From Thalassobacillus devorans MSP14 (GTDB lineage: Bacteria; Bacillota; Bacilli; Bacillales; Halobacillaceae): DNA of 64,000 bases. The notes beneath the pieces were generated by a model, which was not told where the DNA came from, made no database searches, and saw nothing but the letters and a program-made list of their open reading frames with translations. This document shows, piece after piece, positions 16,989 to 25,941 of the stretch (its first letter is position 1; each line of letters opens with the position of its first letter). The stretch is taken from the NCBI RefSeq assembly GCF_000496835.1, contig NZ_KI543238.1, positions 462,229 to 526,228 on the forward strand. Direction: 5' to 3'. The position numbers and the translations under genes are program-made.

Positions 16989-18155
16989 CTAAACAACTGC
17001 ATTTTCAATAACAAGATCATTTTCTTCAAACCGTTCGAATCGAAGCGGACTTAGATCCAGGGTTTGGTAACTGCCTTTCATTAATAGCTCTGCCATGCAT
17101 TTTCCGACTGCGGGTGCCTGCTGCATGCCGTGCCCGCTGAACCCGCATGCCAGATAATAGCCTTCCAGCCGAGGGTGAGGACCGATAATAGCGTTCTGGT
17201 CTCTGGTATTGTGACTGTATAAACCAGCCCATCCACCTGTGATTTTTGCCCGTTCGAAGTTTTTGACACGATTGGCCAGAACCGGCCACAATTGTTCCTC
17301 AAAAAACGCTCGTGTCCAGCGGAAATCATAGCCAGGCTTCACTTGTTCCGAAAAGCCGGAGATGACTTCTTTTCCTTCATGCCGGAAATAGACCCTGGTC
17401 GGATCGATCGTAAGTGGAAGTTCTTCTGTGAGCGGCTCTGCTGTATCGAATTGGATAATTTGCCGCTTTAATGGCACGATCGGCAGTGGCAGGTTCAATC
17501 TTTCACTGAGCATAGGAGCCCAGGGGCCAGCACAATTGATGACACGAGGCGCATAATATATCTCCCCGCTTTCTAATTGGACACCAGTGACCCCATCCCG
17601 GTCCGATAAAATGTGGTCTACTCCTTCATATACATAGTGGGCGCCAAGCTGTTTTGCTTTTTTGATGTACCCCTGCATGACCGAATAGGGATCAAGGTAG
17701 CCATCTTCTGCACAATACAGCCCGCCTGCAAGATCATCCGTCGTCAGTTCCGGAATAATAGCTTTCAGTTCTTCCGGTGAGAGGAATTGGGAAGGCACGC
17801 CGTATTGCTGCTGCTTTTTCATTTGAGACTCCATTTGTTGGCGGGAATCCTTATGGCCGAGGAAAAGATAGCCTCTTTGTTTGAAGTCGATTTCCGCACG
17901 TTCACCATCAACTGCCATATCCTCGGGAAAGCTTACATATTTTTTTAGACTGTAGCGGCTGATCTGGATATTGATGTCGGTGGTGAACAACTGCCGGATC
18001 CCGCCCGCACTTCGTGGCGTGGAGGAAAATTCATAAAGTCTATCTTTCTCAAAAACAGTCACTTCACCAGTGAAGCCATCCTGAAGCAAGTGGCAGGCGA
18101 TGCTCGACCCCATCACGCTGCCTCCAATAATGATGATGTCGCTACGTTTTACCAT
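16989..18155 (-). CDS. FAD-dependent amino-acid oxidase/dehydrogenase (DAO family)
   Basis: A 388-aa flavoenzyme of the glycine/D-amino-acid/sarcosine oxidase superfamily. The N-terminal dinucleotide motif IIIIGGSVMGSSIACHLL is at residues 6-23, and the C-terminal FAD-contact block YYLACGFSGHGMQQAPAVGK is near 340-359. GAGGTGA stands 6 bases before ATG 18155. First gene of the operon with an OCD-family enzyme and a PutP-like symporter, which suggests oxidation of an imported imino or D-amino acid (proline, hydroxyproline, sarcosine type) followed by ketimine reduction. That pathway is inference. Confidence 0.82.
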   Translation of the reverse strand: MVKRSDIIIIGGSVMGSSIACHLLQDGFTGEVTVFEKDRLYEFSSTPRSAGGIRQLFTTDINIQISRYSLKKYVSFPEDMAVDGERAEIDFKQRGYLFLGHKDSRQQMESQMKKQQQYGVPSQFLSPEELKAIIPELTTDDLAGGLYCAEDGYLDPYSVMQGYIKKAKQLGAHYVYEGVDHILSDRDGVTGVQLESGEIYYAPRVINCAGPWAPMLSERLNLPLPIVPLKRQIIQFDTAEPLTEELPLTIDPTRVYFRHEGKEVISGFSEQVKPGYDFRWTRAFFEEQLWPVLANRVKNFERAKITGGWAGLYSHNTRDQNAIIGPHPRLEGYYLACGFSGHGMQQAPAVGKCMAELLMKGSYQTLDLSPLRFERFEENDLVIENAVV

Positions 18156-18294
18156 AGATTCACCTCTTTTCAGCTTGTACTATGAAAATATTCGAGAAGA
18201 GGGGATTTCATGAATGAAGGAGGGTGGGAGGGTCTGAGGTTTGTCCTATAAATCAAAAAAGAAAGGCTGGAAATACCGTTTTGCCTGTAAACGA

Positions 18295-18870
18295 TCAAGC
18301 GTATTTTTTACCAGGTAATGAGTAATAGCTTTTATAATTGCGGCTGACCTTCCATTTAGAATTAAACACTTTTGTCCATTCCTGCGCCATTTTCCTATCA
18401 CGCATAATGACTATTACTTCATCGTTCCTGTGCTCAGCAGAATAGGAGAAGTTATAGGAACCGGTCGTAATGATCTGTTGATCAGCAATCATCATTTTCA
18501 GGTGCATAATGCCTGCATGGTTATTGACTTTAATTGGAATGCCGCAGCGTAATAGCCTATGGACATTGTCAGTCTGCTTGCTGAGGGTCTTCACCTGGTT
18601 GTCATCAGTCAGCACCCGCACATGTACCCCTCGTTTAGATGCTTTGCAAATATGCGTAACAAAGTCTTCTTCTGTCAAAATGAACACAGCAAGATCCAGC
18701 GTATGATTTGCACTATCAATGATTCGAAGCAATTCTTCTTTCGGCGATCGAGTGCTTTTTGAAAAAATATAATCCGTGCTTTTATTTGTTAGTGCCTGAT
18801 ATTTTTGATAAGCCACAAAAGAAACTGCTCCAGTAATCAGTGTAAAACCAGCCACAGTTAACAATTCCAT
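18295..18870 (-). CDS. Membrane-anchored phospholipase-D-like (single HKD) nuclease-type protein
   Basis: A 191-aa protein with an N-terminal hydrophobic segment (about residues 3-20) and one PLDc_2 domain. The HxKx4D motif HLKMMIAD occurs near residue 122, followed by TTGSYNFSYSAEHRNDE, the usual partner loop. Single-HKD members such as Nuc-type endonucleases act as dimers, and others are mitochondrial or phospholipid hydrolases; this one could be a surface or periplasm-facing nuclease. ATG 18870 is chosen because GGAGAGG is 9 bases away; an ATG 9 bases earlier abuts that site. No operon partner. Confidence 0.72.
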   Translation of the reverse strand: MELLTVAGFTLITGAVSFVAYQKYQALTNKSTDYIFSKSTRSPKEELLRIIDSANHTLDLAVFILTEEDFVTHICKASKRGVHVRVLTDDNQVKTLSKQTDNVHRLLRCGIPIKVNNHAGIMHLKMMIADQQIITTGSYNFSYSAEHRNDEVIVIMRDRKMAQEWTKVFNSKWKVSRNYKSYYSLPGKKYA

Positions 18871-19028
18871 ACACCCCATCCTCTCCCGCTAAATATATGA
18901 AGAAAATGGTTTGTCCTATACGAAATCTTAAGACTTCCGCAACCGCCCACCCCCATTTAGGTATCTGTCATAGTCTGTAGCGTAGGCATTCGACTTGCTT
19001 TTATAATACAAGGAGGCGAATTGAGAGT

Positions 19029-19301
19029 ATGGAACACGAACTTTATCCGTATCCGATGCCAGAACACATGGCTTCATACCCACCGATGGAAATGGACTAT
19101 GATATGCGTGCGTATGGTGATGAAAGGAATTATCCTTTTATTGGGACATTTGCGACAGGACTTGCGGGTGGTTTACTCGGCGGCTTGCTGGTTCCAGGGT
19201 TGTATGGCGGTTACGGAGGATATGGTTATCCTTATGGCGGCTATTACCCCTATGGAGGTTATTACCCATACGGCGGGTATTACGGCCGTCCGTGGTGGTA
19301 A
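19029..19301 (+). CDS. Gly/Tyr-rich PYGGYY-repeat protein, 90 aa
   Basis: Unassigned. The N-terminal 45 residues are acidic and Met/Tyr/Pro-rich (HELYPYPMPEHM); a hydrophobic glycine-zipper-like segment follows (TFATGLAGGLLGGLLVPGL, about 43-61); the last 30 residues consist of GGYGYPYGGYYPYGGYYPY repeats ending GRPWW. AAGGAGG lies about 9 bases before ATG 19029. Such proteins in spore formers often belong to the spore coat or envelope, where tyrosines are cross-linked, but no coat family was recognised. It is flanked by a strong terminator and is monocistronic. Confidence 0.75.
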   Translation: MEHELYPYPMPEHMASYPPMEMDYDMRAYGDERNYPFIGTFATGLAGGLLGGLLVPGLYGGYGGYGYPYGGYYPYGGYYPYGGYYGRPWW

Positions 19302-19316
19302 TCAAGAACAATAGCA

Positions 19317-19357
19317 ATACCAGTTACCGGAGTCAAACCGGTAACTGGTATTTTTTT
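19317..19357 (+). terminator. Terminator after the Gly/Tyr-rich gene
   Basis: ATACCAGTTACCGG (19317-19330) pairs perfectly with CCGGTAACTGGTAT (19338-19351), then TTTTTT. Confidence 0.93.
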
Positions 19358-19455
19358 GATAAAAGGAAATATTTCGACTTTTTTTCAACTCGCAAATTTG
19401 CTCCTGAACTGCTATTTGACGACTTCTGTTCGGTCTGAAATGAGATAAATAGAAA

Positions 19456-19469
19456 TGGAAGCGCTTACG
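19456..19469. promoter_or_regulatory. Candidate CcpA cre site upstream of proI
   Basis: TGGAAGCGCTTACG matches the cre consensus TGNAANCGNTNNCA at all fixed positions except the last. Its centre lies about 50 bp upstream of the proI -35 box, a position that in known cases goes with activation rather than repression. Confidence 0.38.
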
Positions 19470-19511
19470 CTGACTATCTCGCGTATATACATATAAATTA
19501 CGAAAAACCCC

Positions 19512-19539
19512 TTGAATAATAAAAACAGCGTGTTACTAT
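19512..19539 (+). promoter_or_regulatory. Promoter of proI
   Basis: TTGAAT (19512-19517), 16-bp spacer, TACTAT (19534-19539). This is a good sigma-A promoter about 50 bp before the proI start. Confidence 0.6.
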
Positions 19540-19592
19540 GAAAAACATTGAATTCACACACACGAGAACTGCAAATAAAAGGAGAGATGTCA

Positions 19593-20441
19593 TTGTTTAA
19601 ACAGACAGTAGCTTTTTTAGGAGCCGGTTCGATGGCAGAGGCTATGATCAGTGGAGTAGTAGAAGCCGAAACGATTCCGGTCAACCAGGTGATCGTAACT
19701 AACCGGAGTAACCAGGACCGGTTGAATCATATACAATCCAAATATGGAGTGCGTACAACTCCACTCCATCAATTGAATTATGACGAAGTAGATATTTTCA
19801 TCCTGGCGATGAAGCCCAAAGATATAGATAGTGTTCTGGAATCATTAAAAGATAAAATTAACCCAGATCAGGTACTTCTTTCTGTATTAGCTGGTATTTC
19901 CACATCGTACATGGAAGAAAACATGAACGAAAGCCAGCAAGTCATCCGTGCAATGCCGAATACGTCAAGTATGGTCGGTGAATCAGCAACAGCTATTTCA
20001 CCGGGAAAATATACAGGGATCGATAATGTGATCGCTGCTAAGAAGCTATTAGAATGTATCGGAAATGTATATGTTATCGACGAAGCACAGATGGATATTT
20101 TCACTGGAATCGCTGGAAGCGGACCTGCATATTTCTACTATTTAATGGAGCATATCGAAAAAGCAGGCCAGGAAGGCGGGCTTGATCGTGAAACGGCAAG
20201 GGAAATTGGTGCCCAAACTATTTTAGGTGCAGCCAGGATGCTTCAGGAACAGGACGACACATCAGCTGAACTACGTGAGAAAGTTACTTCACCGAATGGA
20301 ACGACTGCTGCCGGGCTGGATGCCTTAAACGAACATGGCGGAGGAAACGCCATTGCCCAGGCAGTCAAAGGAGCTGCAGCCAAGTCCAATGAAATGAGTA
20401 AAGCAAGCAGCGAAAAAGAAAAAGAACTAGTCATAAAATAA
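19593..20441 (+). CDS. proI: Pyrroline-5-carboxylate reductase
   Basis: Last step of proline synthesis: reduces pyrroline-5-carboxylate with NAD(P)H. The 282-aa product has the N-terminal FLGAGSMAEAMISG dinucleotide motif, and the C-terminal dimerisation/active-site block ITGIAGSGPAYFYYLMEHIE and TSPNGTTAAGLDAL characteristic of P5C reductases. AAAAGGAGAG is followed 6 bases later by TTG 19593; an ATG at 19587 is in frame but almost touches the site, so either start is possible. First gene of proI-proB-proA. In a halophile this pathway may also serve osmoprotection. Confidence 0.93.
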   Translation: MFKQTVAFLGAGSMAEAMISGVVEAETIPVNQVIVTNRSNQDRLNHIQSKYGVRTTPLHQLNYDEVDIFILAMKPKDIDSVLESLKDKINPDQVLLSVLAGISTSYMEENMNESQQVIRAMPNTSSMVGESATAISPGKYTGIDNVIAAKKLLECIGNVYVIDEAQMDIFTGIAGSGPAYFYYLMEHIEKAGQEGGLDRETAREIGAQTILGAARMLQEQDDTSAELREKVTSPNGTTAAGLDALNEHGGGNAIAQAVKGAAAKSNEMSKASSEKEKELVIK

Positions 20442-20524
20442 AGGTAGAATAAAAATGCATCATAATGTATAATTATTTAAAAATTAATAATTTTACAGTC
20501 GAACGAGAGGATAGGAGTGATAAA

Positions 20525-21655
20525 TTGACACAAACACAGAAAAAACGTGTAGTCATCAAAATCGGAAGCAGTTCACTAACAAGCTTACATGGAGAAATCA
20601 GCCGCAGAAAACTAGAAAAGATAGTAGATGAAGTCGTTCGTTTGAAAGATGACGGACATGAAGTATTGCTCGTATCCTCAGGAGCAGTAGCTGCAGGCTA
20701 CCGCAAGCTTGGATGTCTCTCAAGACCAAGCACTTTGCCGGAGAAGCAGGCAGCAGCATCCATCGGGCAAGGATTACTAATCGAATCTTATTCAGACCTC
20801 TTTTTATCCCACGGGTATGTTGCTTCACAAATCCTGATTACACGCAGCGATTTTTCAGATGAAAATCGCTATGAGAATGCCAGAAACACTATCAACGTTC
20901 TACTGGAAAGAGGAATCATTCCGATTATTAACGAGAATGATACCATCACGATTGACCGATTGAAGTTCGGTGATAATGATACTCTTTCTGCTAAAGTAAG
21001 TGCACTTGTCGATGCAGATAAACTGATTATTCTTTCTGATATCGATGGGTTGTATGATGCAGATCCTCGCAAAAATAAAGATGCTAAATTACTGGAAAAA
21101 GTTCATGAAATTACACCGGAAATCGAGGCAGCCGCAGGCGATCCGGGAAGTGCGGTAGGTACCGGCGGTATGAAATCAAAGATTGATGCCTTCAAAATCA
21201 CGATGGCTTCTGGAATTGCCGCATTTTTAGGGAAAGCAAATGCGCCAAATATTATCTATGATTCTGTTTATCAAAACGCCCGTGGCACTTATTTTGAATC
21301 GAAACCAGAAACGCTGAATCTCGACAGCAAAAAGCAATGGATCGCCTTTAACTCAGGACCAGAAGGAGAGGTCGTCATCGACGAGGAAGGAAAGGATTCA
21401 ATTGTCGTGAGCAAAGAAGGATTGCTTCCGGGTAATATCCATCACGTCAAAGGACGCTTCAAAGAAGGAGCGGTTGTCCGGATCAAAGATGTATATGGAG
21501 AAGATATCGGTCTTGGCGTTGTCAATTATTCTTCTAAGAAGATCAGCCAGATTGTGAGTATGACAGAAGAAGAGATTGCTGAATACAAGCAGGCTGCAGT
21601 TGAAAAGAAACATCTTGTTTGCCATCTGGAAGTTTCTGTTCCAGTAGGTGTTTAA
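20525..21655 (+). CDS. proB: Glutamate 5-kinase
   Basis: Phosphorylates glutamate to gamma-glutamyl phosphate, first step of proline synthesis. 376 aa: amino-acid kinase domain at about 6-255 (VVIKIGSSSLT, VSSGAVAAG, INENDTI, LSDIDGLYDADP, GTGGMKSK) and a C-terminal PUA domain at about 275-355. Start TTG 20525 follows AGGAGTGA at proper distance; an upstream ATG at 20465 has no site. 83 bases separate it from proI and no T-box leader is visible. ProB is normally feedback-inhibited by proline, but osmoadaptive paralogues can be insensitive; this cannot be read here. Confidence 0.95.
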   Translation: MTQTQKKRVVIKIGSSSLTSLHGEISRRKLEKIVDEVVRLKDDGHEVLLVSSGAVAAGYRKLGCLSRPSTLPEKQAAASIGQGLLIESYSDLFLSHGYVASQILITRSDFSDENRYENARNTINVLLERGIIPIINENDTITIDRLKFGDNDTLSAKVSALVDADKLIILSDIDGLYDADPRKNKDAKLLEKVHEITPEIEAAAGDPGSAVGTGGMKSKIDAFKITMASGIAAFLGKANAPNIIYDSVYQNARGTYFESKPETLNLDSKKQWIAFNSGPEGEVVIDEEGKDSIVVSKEGLLPGNIHHVKGRFKEGAVVRIKDVYGEDIGLGVVNYSSKKISQIVSMTEEEIAEYKQAAVEKKHLVCHLEVSVPVGV

Positions 21656-21673
21656 ATAATAAGGAGGGAAATG

Positions 21674-22936
21674 ATGACAACCATCAAACCAACAGTGAAT
21701 GTGGAAGCACAGGCGATTGAAGCCAAAAAAGCAGCTAAACAACTAGCGATGCTGACGACAGAGGAAAAGAATCAGGCACTCCATCTTTTAGCAGATAAGT
21801 TGGAATCGGAATACCAATCTATTTTAGATGCGAATGAACAAGACTTGGAAAACGGACGTGAAAAAGGCTTTGAAGATGCTTTCATGGATCGCCTGGCACT
21901 TTCCAAAGAACGTATCTTTGATTTTGCCAATGGCCTGCGTGAAGTTGCAGAATTGGAAGACCCCACCGGACACGTTTTGTCTGACTGGATATTGGAGAAC
22001 GGTCTTGGTGTAGAAAAAGTAACGGTACCACTTGGTGTTATCGGTATGATTTATGAAGCACGCCCGAATGTAACCGTTGATTCTACCGGCCTTGCTTTGA
22101 AGTCTGGAAACGCGATTGTGCTGAAGGGTGGATCTTCCGCAATCAATTCAAACCGCGCAATTGTAGAAGTACTACATCGCGGACTGGTAGAGACCAAGGT
22201 GCCAAAAGAGGCGGTTCAGTTCATCGACAGTACAGAACGTGAAGCCACGCAGCAGCTGTTCACCATGAAAGAACATGTGGATGTGCTGATCCCACGTGGA
22301 GGCGGATCGCTGATCAGTGCAGTCGTGAACAATGCGACGGTACCTGTTCTAGAGACTGGAGTCGGCAACTGCCACGTGTATATTGATAAGGAAGCGGAAG
22401 TTGAAAAAGCGTTGAATATTCTTGTAAACGCAAAAACAGACCGCCCTGCGGTTTGTAACGCAGCGGAAACACTGATTGTCCACAAAGACTGGTTGAATGA
22501 AAACCTTGATGCTTTGACGAAAGCATTGAATGATAATGGCATCAACGTCCATGGCGATGAAGAAATTGTCAAGGTCATGCCTGGCGCAGTTGAAGCAGGA
22601 GAATCAGACTGGGCGAATGAATATTTGAGTAAAGATATCGCCATTAAAACGGTCAACGACGCAGCTGAAGCTATTAACCATATTGAAACTTACGGCACGA
22701 AGCACTCAGAAGCGATTGTTACAGAGAATCAAGATACAGCAAACATGTTCAAGAGTCTGGTAGATGCAGCTGCCATCTATCATAACGCATCCACTCGTTT
22801 TACCGATGGTGGAGCACTAGGTTTCGGAGCAGAAATCGGGATTTCTACTCAGAAATTGCATGCCCGCGGCCCGATGGGCTTGCCAGCACTCACCACTGTT
22901 AAATATATCATGTCTGGTAACGGCCAAATCCGTTAA
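21674..22936 (+). CDS. proA: Glutamate-5-semialdehyde dehydrogenase (gamma-glutamyl phosphate reductase)
   Basis: Reduces gamma-glutamyl phosphate to glutamate semialdehyde with NADPH. 420 aa, aldehyde dehydrogenase fold, with GVIGMIYEARPNVTVDS near 118-134, the catalytic cysteine in RPAVCNAAETL near 257 and a C-terminal LHARGPMGLPALT motif. AAGGAGGG precedes tandem ATGs at 21671 and 21674; the second has the better 6-base spacing. It ends the proIBA operon before a strong terminator. Confidence 0.95.
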   Translation: MTTIKPTVNVEAQAIEAKKAAKQLAMLTTEEKNQALHLLADKLESEYQSILDANEQDLENGREKGFEDAFMDRLALSKERIFDFANGLREVAELEDPTGHVLSDWILENGLGVEKVTVPLGVIGMIYEARPNVTVDSTGLALKSGNAIVLKGGSSAINSNRAIVEVLHRGLVETKVPKEAVQFIDSTEREATQQLFTMKEHVDVLIPRGGGSLISAVVNNATVPVLETGVGNCHVYIDKEAEVEKALNILVNAKTDRPAVCNAAETLIVHKDWLNENLDALTKALNDNGINVHGDEEIVKVMPGAVEAGESDWANEYLSKDIAIKTVNDAAEAINHIETYGTKHSEAIVTENQDTANMFKSLVDAAAIYHNASTRFTDGGALGFGAEIGISTQKLHARGPMGLPALTTVKYIMSGNGQIR

Positions 22937-22970
22937 CTGTACGCTTGATGAGCTAAGATCAAATATTTGA

Positions 22971-23010
22971 CCCCGGGTCCTCCAGAAAATGGAGGACCCG
23001 GGGTGTTTTC
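22971..23010 (+). terminator. Terminator of the proIBA operon
   Basis: CCCCGGGTCCTCCA (22971-22984) pairs with TGGAGGACCCGGGG (22990-23003), then TGTTTTC. Confidence 0.92.
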
Positions 23011-23055
23011 TATGTAAAAAAATTCTATGAATTTTTCTGTCTTTTATGTTAATCT

Positions 23056-23088
23056 ATTGTTAACAATTAAACATAAATGGTTAACGAT
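23056..23088. promoter_or_regulatory. BirA (biotin repressor) operator
   Basis: ATTGTTAAC (23056-23064) and GTTAACGAT (23080-23088) form the two halves of the Gram-positive BirA box: GTTAAC, 15 bp, GTTAAC. It lies 27 bp before the bioY start and would repress bioY-bioB when biotin is plentiful. Confidence 0.85.
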
Positions 23089-23114
23089 AACAAAAAGACA
23101 GGAGGATGGTACAT

Positions 23115-23714
23115 ATGAAAAGAAAAAAGTTTACAGCCCTTGATCTCACGATGGGGAGTTTATTTGTTGCTTTGACAGCTGTCGGGGCAAATATTACATC
23201 TATCGCCCCGTTCATGGTCGTGGGAGGAGTACCTATTACATTGCAGACGTTCTTTGCAGTCCTTGCCGGCATCGTCCTTGGCAGCAGACTTGGTGCATTT
23301 TCGATGTTCGTTTATATGATTCTTGGATTAGCAGGAGCGCCGATATTTGCTCAATTCAAAGGTGGGGCAGGGGTTATGCTCTCGCCGACATTCGGATTTA
23401 TTGTATCTTTTATTCTATTGGCCTTTGTGGCAGGGAAAATGGTAGAAATGAAGCGTAGTTTTCCAATGTACGTAAGTGCAGCACTTGTAGGTATGGTGAT
23501 TAATTATATTGTAGGAACAAACTGGATGTATGCGGCATACCTTTTCTGGTTTGAAGCCCCAGAAGGTCTGACATATCCAATGGTATGGGGGTGGATGATG
23601 GTTCCACTTCCGAAGGATATCATTTTATCTGTGCTTGCGGGTTACCTGGCATTCCGATTAGAAAAAGGGGCATTATCAAATACCAAATTCCGCAGACAAA
23701 AAGAAGCTGTTTAA
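23115..23714 (+). CDS. bioY: Biotin ECF transporter S component BioY
   Basis: A 199-aa membrane protein with six hydrophobic segments that binds biotin; with the shared EcfA/EcfT module it imports the vitamin. The family motif GVPITLQTFFAVLAG is near residues 38-52, and GGAGVMLSPTFGFI near 86. AGGAGG touches an ATG at 23106, so the correct start is ATG 23115, nine bases on. bioB follows 21 bases later. The BirA operator just upstream strongly supports the assignment. Confidence 0.92.
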   Translation: MKRKKFTALDLTMGSLFVALTAVGANITSIAPFMVVGGVPITLQTFFAVLAGIVLGSRLGAFSMFVYMILGLAGAPIFAQFKGGAGVMLSPTFGFIVSFILLAFVAGKMVEMKRSFPMYVSAALVGMVINYIVGTNWMYAAYLFWFEAPEGLTYPMVWGWMMVPLPKDIILSVLAGYLAFRLEKGALSNTKFRRQKEAV

Positions 23715-23735
23715 TATGGAAAAGGGGGAGAAGGT

Positions 23736-24728
23736 ATGAATTGGAACGTGATGGCTGAGCGAGTTTTAGCTGGACATGAGCTGACAGAGGAAGAAGGACT
23801 TTCGATTCTAGACAGCTCTGATGATGATATTCTGAACCTGCTTCATAGTGCCTATCAAATCAGGAGGCATCATTTTGGCAATAAAGTAAAATTAAATATG
23901 ATTATTAATACGAAATCAGGCTTTTGTCCTGAGAATTGCGGCTACTGCGCCCAATCGATTGATTCTGAAGCCCCGATCCAAAAGTATCGCATGATGGACA
24001 AGGATACGATTGTGAAGGGAGCAGAACAAGCTCACCAGCTTCATTCCGGCACCTACTGTATCGTAGCCAGTGGCCGCGGACCTACCAATCGGGAGCTGAA
24101 TGAAGTTACGTCGGCAGTAGAAGAAATCAAGCAAAAATATGATTTGAAAATTTGTGCCTGCCTTGGTTTACTGAAGCCGGAGCAAGCCCGGCAGCTAAAA
24201 GAATCTGGAGTAGACCGCTATAATCACAATATTAATACATCAGAAAGCCACCATGATGCTATCACAACCACCCACACCTACCATGACCGAGTCGATACAG
24301 TCAATCATGCCAAGCAGGCGGGTATCTCTCCTTGTTCCGGAGTGATTGTAGGAATGAAGGAAACGAAGCTTGATGTCTTACATATGGCAAAAGCCTTAAA
24401 GGAATTGGATGCAGACTCCATTCCTGTGAACTTTCTTCATGCTATTGATGGAACGGCATTAGCAGGAACCGATGAACTTAACCCGCTTTATTGTTTGAAA
24501 GTGCTCGCATTATTCCGGTTCATAAATCCATCAAAAGAAATAAGGATCTCCGGTGGCAGGGAGGTCAACTTACGCAGCCTGCAGCCATTAGGGTTGTATG
24601 CAGCTAACTCTATTTTCGTCGGAGACTATTTGACCACCGCTGGTCAGGAAGGCACGAAAGACCATCAAATGTTGAGAGATGCAGGATTTGAGATAGAATA
24701 TCCAGCTCCTCAGCATACTCTGAAGTGA
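23736..24728 (+). CDS. bioB: Biotin synthase
   Basis: Radical-SAM enzyme that inserts sulfur into dethiobiotin. 330 aa with the CxxxCxxC cluster motif in GFCPENCGYCAQS (about residues 63-75); the second-cluster cysteines lie further on (CACLGLLKPEQ, ISPCSGVIVGM) and the conserved YNHNINTSE is near 160. Cotranscribed with bioY and therefore under BirA. No bioA, bioD, bioF or bioW gene lies in the window, so either the rest of the pathway is elsewhere or dethiobiotin is scavenged. Confidence 0.95.
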   Translation: MNWNVMAERVLAGHELTEEEGLSILDSSDDDILNLLHSAYQIRRHHFGNKVKLNMIINTKSGFCPENCGYCAQSIDSEAPIQKYRMMDKDTIVKGAEQAHQLHSGTYCIVASGRGPTNRELNEVTSAVEEIKQKYDLKICACLGLLKPEQARQLKESGVDRYNHNINTSESHHDAITTTHTYHDRVDTVNHAKQAGISPCSGVIVGMKETKLDVLHMAKALKELDADSIPVNFLHAIDGTALAGTDELNPLYCLKVLALFRFINPSKEIRISGGREVNLRSLQPLGLYAANSIFVGDYLTTAGQEGTKDHQMLRDAGFEIEYPAPQHTLK

Positions 24729-24852
24729 AAAATGGGCATCGGTATCGTTGTCCCCGCTATCAATAAAAAGGAGAACATTATAGCTGGTGGTAAAGCGTTA
24801 AGGAAACTATCCCAAGATCTCAATTTAAATCTTTTTAATCTATGATGTCCCT

Positions 24853-24877
24853 AAGCCCTCAACCGAGGGCTTTTTTT
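24853..24877 (+). terminator. Terminator downstream of bioB
   Basis: AAGCCCTC (24853-24860) pairs with GAGGGCTT (24865-24872), then TTTTT. It is 125 bases past bioB; the space between holds only a 37-codon ORF (24732-24845) without a good ribosome binding site. Confidence 0.85.
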
Positions 24878-25005
24878 AGTGTTATTATTTTTTGTTAAAA
24901 ATTTGTAATCAAAAAGTAAGATTATTCTGATAGGAATAAGGGAATTTTGAAAAGAATCTTTAATTAGACAGGCTATTACTTTTTCATATTGAGGAGGGCG
25001 GTTCT

Positions 25006-25941
25006 ATGAAGGGAATTATTTTGGCAGGAGGCAGTGGCACCAGATTGTCGCCAAGCACCGACAGTATTAATAAACATCTGCTCGCTGTCTATGATAAGCC
25101 AATGATTTATTATCCTTTATCGATACTGATGCTTGCAGGTATAAAAGAAATCCTGATTATCAGTACGGTAGAAGATGTGCCTCGTTTCCGAAAATTATTG
25201 GGCGATGGTTCATCGTTAGGAATCTCTATCTCCTATGAAACCCAACAGGATCCTAATGGCATTCCGGAAGCTTTCATGGTTGGAGAAAACTTTATCGGCA
25301 ATGATGATGTCACTCTGATCCTGGGAGATAACATTTTTTATGGGCAAGGACTTACCGATATGCTCCGGAAAGCGATCCGGAACCACCAGGGTGCAACGGT
25401 TTTTGGTTACCGTGTCGGAAACCCGCAGCGATTCGGGGTAGTGGAGTTCGATAATAATAAGAAAGTAATTTCTTTAGAAGAAAAGCCGGAAGAACCAAAG
25501 TCTGATTTTGCTGTCACGGGTTTATATATCTATGATAATCGCGTTATAGAAATGGCAAAGCAGCTCGATTTCTCTGATCGGGGAGAACTTGAAATCACTG
25601 ATATCAATAAGCTCTATCTTGAAAGTGGAGAACTGGATGTCCAATTGTTAGGAAGAGGGTTCGCCTGGCTCGACGCAGGTACACATGATTCCCTATTTGA
25701 GTCTTCCCAATTCATTAAAAACATCGAGCAGCGGCAAGGGTTCAAGGTTGCCTGCATTGAAGAGATCGCTTATTATATGGGCTACATTTCACGGGAAGAG
25801 CTTTATGAAAAAGGGGAAGCCATGCAGAAGAATGACTACGGAAAATATTTGATGGATATTGCTAATCGGAAACACGTCCAGCAATACTGGGAAGACGTCG
25901 TCGATCAAAATCCAATGATAGGAACGGTGGATCATGACTAG
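25006..25941 (+). CDS. rmlA: Glucose-1-phosphate thymidylyltransferase
   Basis: Makes dTDP-glucose from dTTP and glucose 1-phosphate. 311 aa nucleotidyltransferase with [18 protein letters not shown] at the N-terminus, [10 protein letters not shown] near 29, [11 protein letters not shown] near 107 and [13 protein letters not shown] near 220. GGAGG precedes ATG 25006. First gene of a seven-gene rightward operon with overlapping or nearly contiguous genes; no rmlC or rmlD follows, so the product is not dTDP-rhamnose. Confidence 0.95.
   Translation: MKGIILAGGSGTRLSPSTDSINKHLLAVYDKPMIYYPLSILMLAGIKEILIISTVEDVPRFRKLLGDGSSLGISISYETQQDPNGIPEAFMVGENFIGNDDVTLILGDNIFYGQGLTDMLRKAIRNHQGATVFGYRVGNPQRFGVVEFDNNKKVISLEEKPEEPKSDFAVTGLYIYDNRVIEMAKQLDFSDRGELEITDINKLYLESGELDVQLLGRGFAWLDAGTHDSLFESSQFIKNIEQRQGFKVACIEEIAYYMGYISREELYEKGEAMQKNDYGKYLMDIANRKHVQQYWEDVVDQNPMIGTVDHD

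Noticed and set aside
20442-20524. T-box leader before proB
   Set aside because: Only 83 bases separate proI and proB, with no terminator or T-box sequence.
24732-24845. 37-codon ORF after bioB
   Set aside because: No good Shine-Dalgarno and no recognisable family, though it ends just before the bioB terminator. A vestige is possible.
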